Positions 47,044 to 55,385 of a stretch of DNA of 64,000 nt are shown piece after piece. Numbering within the stretch: position 1 is the first letter of the stretch; every line of letters begins with the position of its first letter. Origin of the DNA: Paraburkholderia bryophila (GTDB lineage: Bacteria > Pseudomonadota > Gammaproteobacteria > Burkholderiales > Burkholderiaceae); NCBI RefSeq assembly GCF_003269035.1, contig NZ_QLTK01000013.1, positions 62,001 through 126,000 of the forward strand, given 5' to 3'. A program made the translations under genes and the position numbers. The notes beneath the pieces are model-generated. The model did no database searches, was not told where the DNA came from, and worked only from the letters and a program-made list of their open reading frames with translations.

Positions 47044-48422
47044 TGGCGATCGAACACGAAGTAGAGACGACCGGGCTGGTCGGCTGGATTGACCGGCGCT
47101 TTCCGCTGACTTCCACCTGGAAAAAGCACGTTTCCGAGTACTACGCGCCGAAGAATTTCAATTTCTGGTACTTCTTCGGTTCGCTTGCGCTGCTGGTGCT
47201 GGTCAATCAGATCGTCACCGGCATCTTCCTCACCATGAACTACAAGCCCGACGCGACGCTCGCGTTCTCGTCGGTCGAGTACATCATGCGTGAGGTGCCG
47301 TGGGGCTGGCTGATCCGTTATATGCACTCCACGGGCGCGTCGATGTTCTTCGTCGTCGTGTATCTGCATATGTTCCGCGGGCTGATGTACGGCTCGTACC
47401 GCAAGCCGCGCGAACTGGTGTGGGTGTTCGGCTGCGCGATCTTTCTGTGCCTGATGGCCGAGGCGTTCTTCGGCTATCTGTTGCCGTGGGGGCAGATGTC
47501 GTTCTGGGGCGCGCAGGTGATCGTGAACCTGTTCTCGGCGATTCCGTTCATCGGACCGGATCTGTCGCTGTGGATTCGCGGCGACTATGTGGTCTCGGAC
47601 GTTACGTTGAACCGCTTCTTCGCGTTTCACGTGATCGCGATTCCGCTGGTGCTGATCGGGCTGGTGGTCGCGCATCTGGTGGCGCTGCACGAAGTGGGGT
47701 CGAACAACCCGGACGGCATCGAGATCAAGGCGAAGAAGGACCCGGACGGCATTCCGCTCGACGGTATTCCGTTTCATCCGTATTACTCGGTGCACGATTT
47801 CATGGGCGTGTCGGTGTTCCTGTTTATTTTCGCCGCGATCATCTTCTTCGCGCCGGAAATGGGCGGGTACTTCCTGGAAGCGAATAACTTCATTCCGGCT
47901 AATCCGCTGCAAACGCCGCAGGAAATTGCGCCAGTGTGGTACTTCACCGCGTTCTATGCGATGTTGCGCGCCACGACGGATCAGTTCAAGTACGTGCTGA
48001 TGATCGCGATCGCGGCGCTCGGGCTGCTTGCACTGGTGCGCGCGCACGGCAAGTGGAAGCTCGGCTTGCCAGTGCTCGCGGTGCTGGTGATTCTGGCCAT
48101 GGCTTTCACCGAATCGAAGTTCTGGGGTGTGGTGGTGATGGGCGGCGCGGTGATCTCGCTGTTCTTCCTGCCGTGGCTCGACCGCTCGCCGGTCAAGTCG
48201 ATCCGCTACCGGCCGTTTTTTCACAAGGTGTTCTACGGGATCTTCGTGGTCGTCTTCCTGACCCTCGGTTTCCTTGGCACGAAACCGCCGTCGCCGGCGT
48301 CCACGTTGATCGCGCAGATCTGCGCGCTGATCTATTTCGCGTTTTTCCTCGGTATGCCGTTCTGGACGCGGCTTGGCACGTTCAAGCAGCCACCCGAACG
48401 GGTGCGGTTCAAGCCTCACTAA
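47043..48422 (+). CDS. petB: Cytochrome b subunit of the bc1 complex
   Basis: The 459-residue membrane protein has about nine to ten TM helices. It starts at ATG 47043, overlapping the petA stop (TAATG). Haem-ligand regions are present in RYMHSTGASMFFVVVYLHMFRGL and FAFHVIAIPLVLIGLVVAHLVALHEVG, and the quinol-oxidation motif is PEW-like PVWY in EIAPVWYFTAFY. The long C-terminal part after GTKPP fits the fused cyt b of proteobacteria. Confidence 0.97.
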   Translation: MAIEHEVETTGLVGWIDRRFPLTSTWKKHVSEYYAPKNFNFWYFFGSLALLVLVNQIVTGIFLTMNYKPDATLAFSSVEYIMREVPWGWLIRYMHSTGASMFFVVVYLHMFRGLMYGSYRKPRELVWVFGCAIFLCLMAEAFFGYLLPWGQMSFWGAQVIVNLFSAIPFIGPDLSLWIRGDYVVSDVTLNRFFAFHVIAIPLVLIGLVVAHLVALHEVGSNNPDGIEIKAKKDPDGIPLDGIPFHPYYSVHDFMGVSVFLFIFAAIIFFAPEMGGYFLEANNFIPANPLQTPQEIAPVWYFTAFYAMLRATTDQFKYVLMIAIAALGLLALVRAHGKWKLGLPVLAVLVILAMAFTESKFWGVVVMGGAVISLFFLPWLDRSPVKSIRYRPFFHKVFYGIFVVVFLTLGFLGTKPPSPASTLIAQICALIYFAFFLGMPFWTRLGTFKQPPERVRFKPH

Positions 48423-48444
48423 TCGCAAGCCAGGAGAACACGAA

Positions 48445-49200
48445 ATGAAAAAACTGCTTAGGAAGTGCGCGTTGATCGGCGCGACACTGCTCGCGGTGCT
48501 GGGTACACCGGCGCACGCGGACGAGAATTTCCCTCTCGACCGCGCGCCCGATAACGCGGAGAATTTCGCTTCTTTGCAGCACGGCGCGCAATTGTTTGTA
48601 AACTATTGCCTGAATTGCCATAGCGCGAACCTGATGCGCTACAACCGGCTGACCGACCTCGGCATCAAGCCGGCGGAAATTCAGTCGAACCTGCTTTTTA
48701 CTACCGACAAAATCGGCAACACCATGACCGTGGCAATGCGCCCGGACGACGCGAAAGCGTGGTTCGGCGCAACGCCGCCGGATTTGTCGGTGGAAGCGCG
48801 GGCGCGCGGCAAAGACTGGCTGTACACGTATCTACGCAGTTTTTATCGCGACGATACACGGCCGACCGGCTGGAACAATCTGGTGTATGAAAACGTGAGC
48901 ATGCCGCATGTGCTGTGGCAGCTTCAGGGGCAACGTACCGCGAAGTTCGGTGACGATACCGACGAAAAAACGGGTGAGACGGTACACAAATTTGTCGGCT
49001 ACCAGCAGGTCACTCCGGGGACGATGTCGCCGGTAGATTATGATTCTGCTGTGGCCGACCTCGTGTCGTACCTGTCATGGATGTCCGAACCGACGCAGAA
49101 AACCCGCAAACAGCTTGGCGTGTGGGTACTGATGTTCCTCGGCGTCCTGAGCTTTTTCGCCTGGCGACTGAACGCCGCGTACTGGAAACATATCAAATAA
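48445..49200 (+). CDS. petC: Cytochrome c1 subunit of the bc1 complex
   Basis: The 251-residue product has a signal peptide (LLRKCALIGATLLAVLGTPAHA), a haem c site CLNCH (YCLNCHSANLMRYNRL), a Met ligand region (NVSMPHVLW) and a C-terminal TM anchor (LGVWVLMFLGVLSFFAWRLNAAYW). AGGAGA precedes the ATG. It is the last gene of petABC; sspA follows after 95 bases. Confidence 0.97.
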   Translation: MKKLLRKCALIGATLLAVLGTPAHADENFPLDRAPDNAENFASLQHGAQLFVNYCLNCHSANLMRYNRLTDLGIKPAEIQSNLLFTTDKIGNTMTVAMRPDDAKAWFGATPPDLSVEARARGKDWLYTYLRSFYRDDTRPTGWNNLVYENVSMPHVLWQLQGQRTAKFGDDTDEKTGETVHKFVGYQQVTPGTMSPVDYDSAVADLVSYLSWMSEPTQKTRKQLGVWVLMFLGVLSFFAWRLNAAYWKHIK

Positions 49201-49295
49201 TCACGCCGTCACGCGGCGTGGGGCCGGCGCCAGGAAAAACCTGTTGAACGGTTTTTCCGCGCGCTGGCCTTTCAGCTTTTTGAGGAAACGTAAAC

Positions 49296-49907
49296 ATGAT
49301 GGTTCTGTATTCCGGCACAACTAGCCCGTTCTGCCAGCGCTGCCGGCTGGTGTTGTTCGAAAAGGGCATGGACTTCGAAATCCGCGACGTCGACCTGTTT
49401 AACAAGCCGGAAGACATCGCCGTGATGAATCCGTATGGTCAAGTGCCGATTCTCGTCGAACGGGACCTGATTCTGTATGAATCGAACATCATCAACGAGT
49501 ACATCGACGAGCGCTTCCCGCACCCGCAACTGATGCCGGCCGATCCGGTTCAGCGCGCGCGCGCCCGTCTGTTCCTGCTGAACTTCGAAAAGGAACTGTT
49601 CGTTCACGTCGGCACGCTCGAAAACGAAAAGGGCAAGGCCGCCGAGAAGAATCACGAGAAGGCTCGCCTCGCGATCCGCGATCGCCTGACGCAGCTCGCA
49701 CCGATCTTCCTCAAGAACAAGTACATGCTCGGCGAAGATTTCTCGATGCTCGACGTCGCGATCGCGCCGCTGCTGTGGCGTCTGGATCACTACGGCATCG
49801 AACTGTCGAAGAACGCAGCACCGCTGATGAAGTACGCCGAGCGCATTTTCAGCCGCCCGGCTTATATCGAAGCGCTGACGCCGTCGGAAAAGGTGATGCG
49901 TCGTTGA
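49296..49907 (+). CDS. sspA: Stringent starvation protein A
   Basis: SspA is a GST-fold protein that binds RNA polymerase and helps with stress responses. The 203-residue product has the thioredoxin-like N-terminal half (LYSGTTSPFCQRCRLVLFEKGMDFEIRDVDL), the NPYGQVPILVERDLILYESNIINEYIDE block, and the FPHPQLMP loop corresponding to the surface pocket of E. coli SspA. It probably forms a unit with sspB. Confidence 0.95.
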   Translation: MMVLYSGTTSPFCQRCRLVLFEKGMDFEIRDVDLFNKPEDIAVMNPYGQVPILVERDLILYESNIINEYIDERFPHPQLMPADPVQRARARLFLLNFEKELFVHVGTLENEKGKAAEKNHEKARLAIRDRLTQLAPIFLKNKYMLGEDFSMLDVAIAPLLWRLDHYGIELSKNAAPLMKYAERIFSRPAYIEALTPSEKVMRR

Positions 49908-49977
49908 GTTTGGCTTTAGGGTGCGGGCGTCGCGCGCCAAGGGTGGCGCGGCCCCGCATCCGGTAAGAGGACAGTAG

Positions 49978-50484
49978 ATGCCAGAGATTTCCACCAAGCC
50001 TTATCTGTTGCGCGCGTTGTATGAGTGGTGCACGGATAACGGCTATACGCCGCACATCGCGGTTCGGGTCGACAATCAGACGCGCGTGCCGCGTCAGTTT
50101 GTGCGCGACAACGAAATCGTGTTGAACATCAGCTTCGAGGCGACCAGCCAGCTGCAGATGGGCAACGAGTGGATCGAGTTCAGCGCGCGCTTCTCCGGCA
50201 AGTCGCACAAGATCGAGGTGCCGATCGCCAATATTCTCGCGATCTACGCGCGTGAAAATGGGCAAGGCATGGCGTTTCCGGTCGAGTCGGCAGGCGGTGA
50301 GGCGCAAGATTCCGGTGCCGACGCGGAACTGGCGGACGAAACCGAAGCGCCCGCCGCACCGCGCGCGGTCGAAACGTCGGCGGCCGACGCTGCGGCCAAA
50401 GCCGAGACCGCCACGGACGGCCCGCAGCCGGACGACGATGGTTCAAAAGGTGGCGGAAGGGCTCGCCTCAAGATCGTAAAATGA
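49978..50484 (+). CDS. sspB: ClpXP specificity-enhancing factor SspB
   Basis: SspB tethers ssrA-tagged proteins to ClpXP. The 168-residue product has the SspB domain (KPYLLRALYEWCTDNGYTPHIAVRVD, NISFEATSQLQMGNEWIEFSARFSGKSHKIEVPIANILAIYARENGQGM), then a flexible Ala/Glu-rich linker and the C-terminal ClpX-binding tail ending ARLKIVK. tRNA-Thr follows after 19 bases. Confidence 0.95.
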   Translation: MPEISTKPYLLRALYEWCTDNGYTPHIAVRVDNQTRVPRQFVRDNEIVLNISFEATSQLQMGNEWIEFSARFSGKSHKIEVPIANILAIYARENGQGMAFPVESAGGEAQDSGADAELADETEAPAAPRAVETSAADAAAKAETATDGPQPDDDGSKGGGRARLKIVK

Positions 50485-50503
50485 AGTAGAATCACGGCCT
50501 CAT

Positions 50504-50579
50504 GCCGGCTTAGCTCATCAGGTAGAGCGCTTGACTTGTAATCATGAGGTGGCGGGTTCGAGTCCTGCAGCCGGCACCA
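50504..50579 (+). tRNA. tRNA-Thr (UGU anticodon)
   Basis: The 76-base gene folds as a cloverleaf: acceptor stem GCCGGCT/AGCCGGC, D stem GCTC/GAGC, a seven-base anticodon loop CTTGTAA with anticodon TGT, variable loop AGGTG, T arm GCGGG-TTCGAGT-CCTGC, and encoded CCA. The anticodon stem CTTGA/TCATG has one T-T mismatch. It reads ACA threonine codons. It is followed by its own terminator; no direct repeat of its 3' end that would indicate an integrated element was seen. Confidence 0.95.
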
Positions 50580-50590
50580 GAAGTACAAAA

Positions 50591-50625
50591 CGGGGTTTCT
50601 GTTCATTCAGAAACCCCGTTTTTTT
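50591..50625 (+). terminator. Terminator after tRNA-Thr
   Basis: An 11-bp perfect stem (CGGGGTTTCTG / CAGAAACCCCG) with a six-base loop is followed by TTTTTTT, starting 11 bases after the tRNA. Confidence 0.95.
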
Positions 50626-50671
50626 ATTGGCGTTCTCGCCGGCAGCATTTGGAGAGGGCGCGTAAACGAAA

Positions 50672-50706
50672 CGAGTGGCGGAGACGCAATGCATGTCCGC
50701 CACTCG
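50672..50706. other. 11-bp inverted repeat in the tRNA-tetR gap
   Basis: CGAGTGGCGGA (50672-50682) and TCCGCCACTCG (50696-50706) pair perfectly around a 13-base loop; an AT-rich stretch with a T-run starts about 17 bases later. The 362-base gap (50580-50941) otherwise contains only the tRNA terminator and the tetR promoter; no gene is seen. Confidence 0.6.
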
Positions 50707-50880
50707 AGTACATCAAAGGCTTAATTTTTTAATTAGTGCTTCGGCGGCCGTGCGGCGCCGCTGTGCGCGGTCTCTCAGGTCCTAGTGGGTACGGCCTTTC
50801 CCATAGGTTGAGAATGACTATAGCGGGGCGATACGGATCTGTCTATTGTTTGGCGGGAAAGCCCTGGTTACATCAAACGC

Positions 50881-50911
50881 CAAGTTAGACAACTTGCTGC
50901 ACTTGTATAAT
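50881..50911 (+). promoter_or_regulatory. Promoter and candidate operator of the TetR gene
   Basis: A perfect TATAAT at 50906-50911 lies 30 bases before the tetR GTG. Upstream of it is the palindrome CAAGTTAGACAACTTG (50881-50896; six-base arms, four-base centre), which overlaps the -35 position (TTAGAC). This fits a site through which the TetR protein represses its own gene. Confidence 0.55.
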
Positions 50912-50941
50912 CAATACGCATAATTCATTACCAAGGTCGCC

Positions 50942-51511
50942 GTGTCAGATAAGCGTCAACAGATTCTCGATACCGCAACGTCGCTGTTCGGCAAGCATGG
51001 CTACCACGCTGTGGGCGTGGATTGGATCATCGCCGATTCCGGGGTGGCGAAAATGACCATGTACCGGTATTTTCCGTCCAAGACCGACCTGGTGGTCGCC
51101 GTATTGCGAGAGCGTCAGGAGCAATGCGCGGTGTCGCTCAAAGCTTTTGTCGACGAGGCCGATGCGCCGCTAGTCCGCCTCGAACGGGTGTTCGACTGGC
51201 ATCGGGACTGGTTCGAAAGCGACACCTTCACGGGCTGCATGTTCACGCATGCTGCAGCTGAATTCGCTGACAAAGGCAGCAGCATCCACGAAATTAGTGT
51301 CGAACAGAAAGCGGGTCTCACGCAATTCATCGAGCAACTGCTAGCGGATCTCGTCTCGTCCGCACAGGCCAGAATCCTCGCGCCAGTCATGGTGATGCTG
51401 CTCGACGGCGCCACTCTGGCGGTGCAGATTTCCAGTCGAAAAGGCGCTGCGGGCGAAGCTTGGCATGCCGCGCGCGCCTTGCTGGCTGTGCATTCCGAGG
51501 CAATCGCTTAG
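50942..51511 (+). CDS. TetR-family transcriptional regulator
   Basis: The 189-residue product begins with GTG. The N-terminal helix-turn-helix is clear: RQQILDTATSLFGKHGYHAVGVDWIIADSGVAKMTMYRYFPSKTDLV. The ligand domain includes WFESDTFTGCMFTHAAAEF, typical of TetR proteins that also have a C-terminal TetR_C-like helical bundle. It stands alone with no coregulated gene on either side in the same direction, so its target is unknown; the palindrome in its promoter suggests autoregulation. Confidence 0.9.
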   Translation: MSDKRQQILDTATSLFGKHGYHAVGVDWIIADSGVAKMTMYRYFPSKTDLVVAVLRERQEQCAVSLKAFVDEADAPLVRLERVFDWHRDWFESDTFTGCMFTHAAAEFADKGSSIHEISVEQKAGLTQFIEQLLADLVSSAQARILAPVMVMLLDGATLAVQISSRKGAAGEAWHAARALLAVHSEAIA

Positions 51512-51586
51512 AAGCGCGACGTGTGAAATAGATCGGCCGCTCAGCGTAGCGGTGAGGCGCGGAGCGGTCGAAAATCACCATATCTC

Positions 51587-51622
51587 TTTCACCTTGTCGA
51601 TTGTAGACTTTTTTGTCCATAT
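51587..51622 (+). repeat. 36-bp near-repeat, intergenic copy
   Basis: This 36-base segment matches 53607-53642 at 32 of 36 positions (differences confined to the TAGACTT and TCC parts). It lies in the otherwise gene-free 292-base gap between tetR and the methyltransferase gene. Both copies contain spaced GAC/GTC half-sites, such as TAGAC-N6-GTCCA. Confidence 0.75.
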
Positions 51623-51803
51623 TCATTTGTTGAGACCGGTATCCAGCTTGTTGACCGGCGAATAGCGCACCGCTAACCCGGATGACAGAGGTACTATTCG
51701 GGCGTCAGTCAGTCGGCACCACTATCCAGTACTCCGGCGGGCAACGCCCCCGACGACGCGAGTTTTCACCGCGTCCTTCCCGCAACACCGATCCCACCTC
51801 ACC

Positions 51804-52928
51804 ATGACCAGCCCCGCATTCATCACCTGGCCCGAAGCCGAAGGCCCCCGCACCGCGCGTTGGCGCTCCGAAGCGGCGGTGCCGCCGCCCAAACGCGTGG
51901 TCGTCGCCGACGACCGCACGACCGCCGACTCGGCCTACCGCCTTGCGTGCGAAGGCACGGCATTGCTCTGGAACGGCGACTTCCAGAACGCCCGTCAATT
52001 GCTGCAGGCGGTCACGCGCCGGCTGGAGCGCAAACCGCGCAAGCACGGCGACACGCCGATCGACGCCTTCAACCTGCATCGGCAGGCGCAGTCGCAGCGC
52101 GCCCGCACGCTCGGCATGATCCTGATTCCGCTCGACGCCGCGTACGCCATTCCGCTGCGCCGTGCTCCCGAGGTGCAGCAGGCCTGCGTCGAAACCTACG
52201 GGCCGGCGACCGATGAAGCGTCGGTCGTGTCACTGCGCGAATTGCTCGGCTTGATCGGCGCGCACGAGTGGCGCAAGAAGGGCGTCGAGATTCCCGCGCT
52301 CAGCGAGCGCATTCATCCGCATTACGGGGTGTTCTCGCCGGTGCGTGGCGAATATGTGGATCTCGTCGCCCGCACGCCGCTGCCGTCGCTGAACAAGGCG
52401 TTCGATATCGGTACCGGCACCGGCGTGCTGGCTGCGTTGCTCGCCAAGCGTGGCGTGAAGAAAATCGTCGCGACCGATCAGGATCCGCGCGCGCTCGACT
52501 GCGCGCGCGAGAACCTCACGCGCCTCGGTTATGACCAGCAGGTCGACATCGTGAAGGCCGATCTGTTTCCGGAGGGGCGCGCCCCGCTGGTGGTCTGCAA
52601 TCCGCCGTGGGTGCCGGCGCGGCCCGCGTCGCCGCTCGAATATGCCGTCTACGATCCGGACAGCCGGATGCTGCTCGGTTTCCTGAACGGTCTGGCAGCA
52701 CATCTATCGCCGGGCGGCGAGGGCTGGCTGATCCTGTCGGATTTTGCCGAGCATCTCGGGCTGCGTTCGCGCGAGTGGTTGCTCGATGCAATTGACAAGG
52801 CGGGCCTGACGGTGGTCGGGCGTGAGGATATTCGTCCGCGGCATCCGAAATCGACCGATGAGACCGATGCGCTTCACACAGCGCGGGTGGCCGAGTTGAC
52901 GTCGTTGTGGCGGTTGAAAGCGCGTTAA
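51804..52928 (+). CDS. Class I SAM-dependent methyltransferase (HemK/RlmG-like)
   Basis: The 374-residue product has an N-terminal domain of about 190 residues and a C-terminal Rossmann methyltransferase. SAM motif I is FDIGTGTGVLAALLA (about 200-212), motif II includes ATDQDPRALDCARENL, and motif IV is NPPW (266-269), of the NPPY type found in enzymes that methylate exocyclic amino groups of bases or glutamine side chains. The substrate is unknown. It is convergent with the flavoprotein gene. Confidence 0.85.
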   Translation: MTSPAFITWPEAEGPRTARWRSEAAVPPPKRVVVADDRTTADSAYRLACEGTALLWNGDFQNARQLLQAVTRRLERKPRKHGDTPIDAFNLHRQAQSQRARTLGMILIPLDAAYAIPLRRAPEVQQACVETYGPATDEASVVSLRELLGLIGAHEWRKKGVEIPALSERIHPHYGVFSPVRGEYVDLVARTPLPSLNKAFDIGTGTGVLAALLAKRGVKKIVATDQDPRALDCARENLTRLGYDQQVDIVKADLFPEGRAPLVVCNPPWVPARPASPLEYAVYDPDSRMLLGFLNGLAAHLSPGGEGWLILSDFAEHLGLRSREWLLDAIDKAGLTVVGREDIRPRHPKSTDETDALHTARVAELTSLWRLKAR

Positions 52929-53022
52929 CCCAGGCGCGATGTGATGGGTTGGAACGCCGCCGCGCGTTGGGTGCCATCGGGTAACGGTGGGTAGCCCGAC
53001 GTGCGGCGTTTTCGTTTGAGCG

Positions 53023-54363
53023 TTATGCGGTTGGCGTTTGCGTTGTGTCCGATCCATTCAGCGCATTCGCAGCGTTCGACCCAGCGAGGCCCGTCAGATA
53101 CGCAAGCGCGCCGCGCCCCGCCACCAGTCCGCTGGCAAAGCACGCAGTCAACAGATAACCGCCGGTCGGCGCTTCCCAATCCAGCATCTCGCCCGCGCAA
53201 AACGCGCCCGGCAACTGCTCGACCATCAGATGCGAGTCGAGCGCTTCGAAAGGAATACCACCCGCCGTACTGATCGCCTCGGCGATCGGCCGGGCACGGG
53301 TGAGCCGCACGGGTAGCGCCTTGACCGCGTGCGCCAGCCGGTTCGAATCCGCGAACGTCTCCTTCGACAGAATCTCGTGCAGCAGTGCGAGTTTGACCCC
53401 GCCAATCCCGATTCGCCCTTGCAGATGGCTCGACATCGAACGCGAGCCGCGCGGCCGTGTGACTTCCACGATCACCCGATCCAAAGCCAAGCCGGGCGCC
53501 AGGTCCAGCGCGATCGTCACGTCGCCGTCAGCAAGAATCCGTTCGCGAATCGCCGACGACAACGCGTAAATCAGGCTCCCTTCCAGGCCCGTTTCGGTCA
53601 GAAGTATTTCACCTTGTCGATTGTGGACAGTTTTGTCTATATCGGTGAGCGAAATGGCGACTGGCTTGACCGGTTGTCCGGCGAAACGCTCGCGCAGATA
53701 GGGGCTCCAGTCGGCGTCGAAACCGCAGTTCGCGGCGCGCAGCGGCACCACTGGCACGTTGCGGGCGCTCATGAGCGGCACCCAGGCGGCGTCGGAGCCG
53801 AGGCGCGGCCAGCTTGCGCCGCCGAGCGCGAAGACGACCGCATCGCAGGTGACGAGCTGCTCGCCGTCGGGTGTCGTGAACTTCAGCGTGTGTCCGGCGG
53901 GGCGGCCGGAGGCGTCGGCGACAGCGCGGTCTTCGGCATCCCAACCCACCCATTTATGGCGCATATGAAAACGCACCCCCGTCTCTCTCAACCGATGCAG
54001 CCAGGCGCGCAACATCGGCGCCGCTTTCATATCGGTGGGAAAAACGCGCCCCGAGCTGCCGACGAATGTCTCGACGCCCAGCGCCTTCAGCCAGGCCCGC
54101 AGCGCATCGGGGCCGAACGCATCCAGTAGCGGCGCGATCTGCTGACGGCGCGCGCCATAGCGGCCGAGAAACGGTTCGAGCGCCTCGGAATGCGTGATGT
54201 TCATGCCGCCTTTGCCCGCCATCAGGAATTTGCGGCCGACCGACGGCATTGCGTCGTAGACGTCGACTTGCACGCCATGGCTGGCGAGCGCCTCGGCGGC
54301 CATCAAGCCGGCGGGGCCGCCGCCGATCACGGCGACGCGGGCATAATCACGGGAAAAAGGCAT
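53023..54363 (-). CDS. BaiN/HI0933-like flavoprotein (NAD(P)/FAD-dependent oxidoreductase)
   Basis: The start chosen is ATG 54363, which puts the FAD motif AVIGGGPAGLMAAEALASHG near residue 10; the frame extends 34 codons further without a family match. The 446-residue product has KFLMAGKGGMNITHSE, the FVGSSGRVFP loop, LVTCDAVVFALGGASWPRLGSDA and a C-terminal GGIPFEALDSHLM ... GAFCAGEMLDWEAPTGGYLLTACFASGLVAG. This family (TIGR03862-type) has no settled physiological role. A 36-bp segment of this gene is also found near-identically in the tetR downstream gap. Confidence 0.9.
   Translation of the reverse strand: MPFSRDYARVAVIGGGPAGLMAAEALASHGVQVDVYDAMPSVGRKFLMAGKGGMNITHSEALEPFLGRYGARRQQIAPLLDAFGPDALRAWLKALGVETFVGSSGRVFPTDMKAAPMLRAWLHRLRETGVRFHMRHKWVGWDAEDRAVADASGRPAGHTLKFTTPDGEQLVTCDAVVFALGGASWPRLGSDAAWVPLMSARNVPVVPLRAANCGFDADWSPYLRERFAGQPVKPVAISLTDIDKTVHNRQGEILLTETGLEGSLIYALSSAIRERILADGDVTIALDLAPGLALDRVIVEVTRPRGSRSMSSHLQGRIGIGGVKLALLHEILSKETFADSNRLAHAVKALPVRLTRARPIAEAISTAGGIPFEALDSHLMVEQLPGAFCAGEMLDWEAPTGGYLLTACFASGLVAGRGALAYLTGLAGSNAANALNGSDTTQTPTA
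53607..53642 (+). repeat. 36-bp near-repeat, copy inside the flavoprotein gene
   Basis: This is the second copy of the segment at 51587-51622, in the same orientation. On the minus strand it encodes IDKTVHNRQGE in the flavoprotein, and the intergenic copy can be read as MDKKVYNRQGE. The shared frame suggests the intergenic copy came from a gene of this family, or that both are binding sites. Confidence 0.75.
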
Positions 54364-54605
54364 GCGGTCCTGCGGATGAGCGGAAGAGGCGGCGCCTGCC
54401 CGGCTGTGAAAGCGGGCGGCGCGAAGCGCGCTATTTTCACACCACGGGCAGCGTTGGGCAAACACGCGGGCAGCGGGGCCGGCCGAAAAAAGCAGGGTTC
54501 AGGCGTACCCGGATCGGCGCGACTGGCCGCCGCGTAATAGCCCGTGACATGGTTCGCGCGTGCGGCAGCACAGCCGGATAGGTGAACATGCACCGGTGTC
54601 CGGAC

Positions 54606-54652
54606 CGACCGAAACTAGCGAGCGGCGCATTCCCGCCTGCTAGTTTCGGTCG
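54606..54652. other. 14-bp perfect inverted repeat
   Basis: CGACCGAAACTAGC (54606-54619) and GCTAGTTTCGGTCG (54639-54652) pair perfectly around 19 bases. It lies just beyond the 3' end of the small gene at 54668-54988 (leftward) and 240 bases before the flavoprotein gene. Without a T-run it is not a classic terminator. The rest of the 304-base gap (54364-54667) shows no gene. Confidence 0.8.
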
Positions 54653-54667
54653 CCGCATTCAAATTCT

Positions 54668-54988
54668 TTAGCCGGGGTAAGCCTCATCCACCTTCAATCC
54701 CGCCAGCTTGAAAATAACCCGCAGCGTCTGCGGTTTGATATCGCGCCGCGACGCGAGCGTCGTCATCACGAAGTCGAGTACTTTCGCGTACTTGAGCATG
54801 ATCAGGCAGGTTTCCATGTCGACGCTGCCGTCGCGCATGACTTCGGCCAGGCGCAGCATTTCCGTGGAGATGTCGCGGGCCATCTCCAGTTCGAGTTGCT
54901 GTTTTTCAGACCAGGCCGGAGTGGCGATCAGCTTCGCCAGCATTTCCTGAAACTTCTGTTCGACGTTTCCGTTGGGTACCGTATCCAT
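54668..54988 (-). CDS. Small conserved-looking hypothetical protein
   Basis: The 106-residue product starts at ATG 54988, behind GAAGAGG at good spacing; an ATG six codons upstream has no such site. It is all-alpha and soluble: EQKFQEMLAKLIATPAWSEKQQLELEMARDISTEMLRLAEVMRD, then METCLIMLKYAKVLDFVMTTLASRRDIKPQTLRVIFKLAGLKV. The balanced charge and codon pattern support real coding. No named family is recognised. Confidence 0.7.
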   Translation of the reverse strand: MDTVPNGNVEQKFQEMLAKLIATPAWSEKQQLELEMARDISTEMLRLAEVMRDGSVDMETCLIMLKYAKVLDFVMTTLASRRDIKPQTLRVIFKLAGLKVDEAYPG

Positions 54989-55385
54989 TGCTGCCTCTTC
55001 TATCATCCGAGCACGCGTCCAGTCGAGATCACGGCGCGCTGCTGGTTACGTAACGTTCGGTCCGTGTTCCGGGACCGTCCTCCCCACATGCATTCGGTTC
55101 GCGTGATCGAAGTCACGTCCGGCAGCTTGTTGTTATCGGCGATACGGCCTGCCCGCTTGGTCGAGACGCCATGAAGCCGGTTTTGCGTCACGCTGGAAAC
55201 GCCCTGCGCGGTAAAAATCGAGCAGGAAACGTTCCAGCTTGTTGCCCTTTCTTGCATGATTTGCGCCACCTTTCGGTGAGTCGGCGGCACTTTGGGTAAA
55301 CTGGCAGCAACTTTTCCCTTTTTCCGTCGCCTGTCGCACGTTCGTCGTGTAATCGACGGCGGTTACCTGCAAGCGGTCCCCCGAG
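54989..55385. other. 397-base divergent gap
   Basis: The gap separates the leftward small gene from the rightward methyltransferase gene. It holds a short palindrome (GTTACGTAAC at about 55045) and a small GGTCC/GGGACC hairpin nearby. Open frames here lack starts with ribosome sites. It should contain promoters for both genes. Confidence 0.45.

Noticed and set aside
46983..48428. 481-codon open frame antisense to petB
   Set aside because: Composition (His, Arg, Gln-rich) is that of an antisense shadow; petB on the other strand is unmistakable.
50504..50941. tRNA-Thr as an integration site for a genomic island
   Set aside because: No integrase gene or repeated tRNA 3' end was found downstream; the following genes look like normal chromosome.
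54364..54600. Possible cobalamin riboswitch upstream of the flavoprotein gene
   Set aside because: Some GC-rich stems are present, but the conserved B12-box core was not found.
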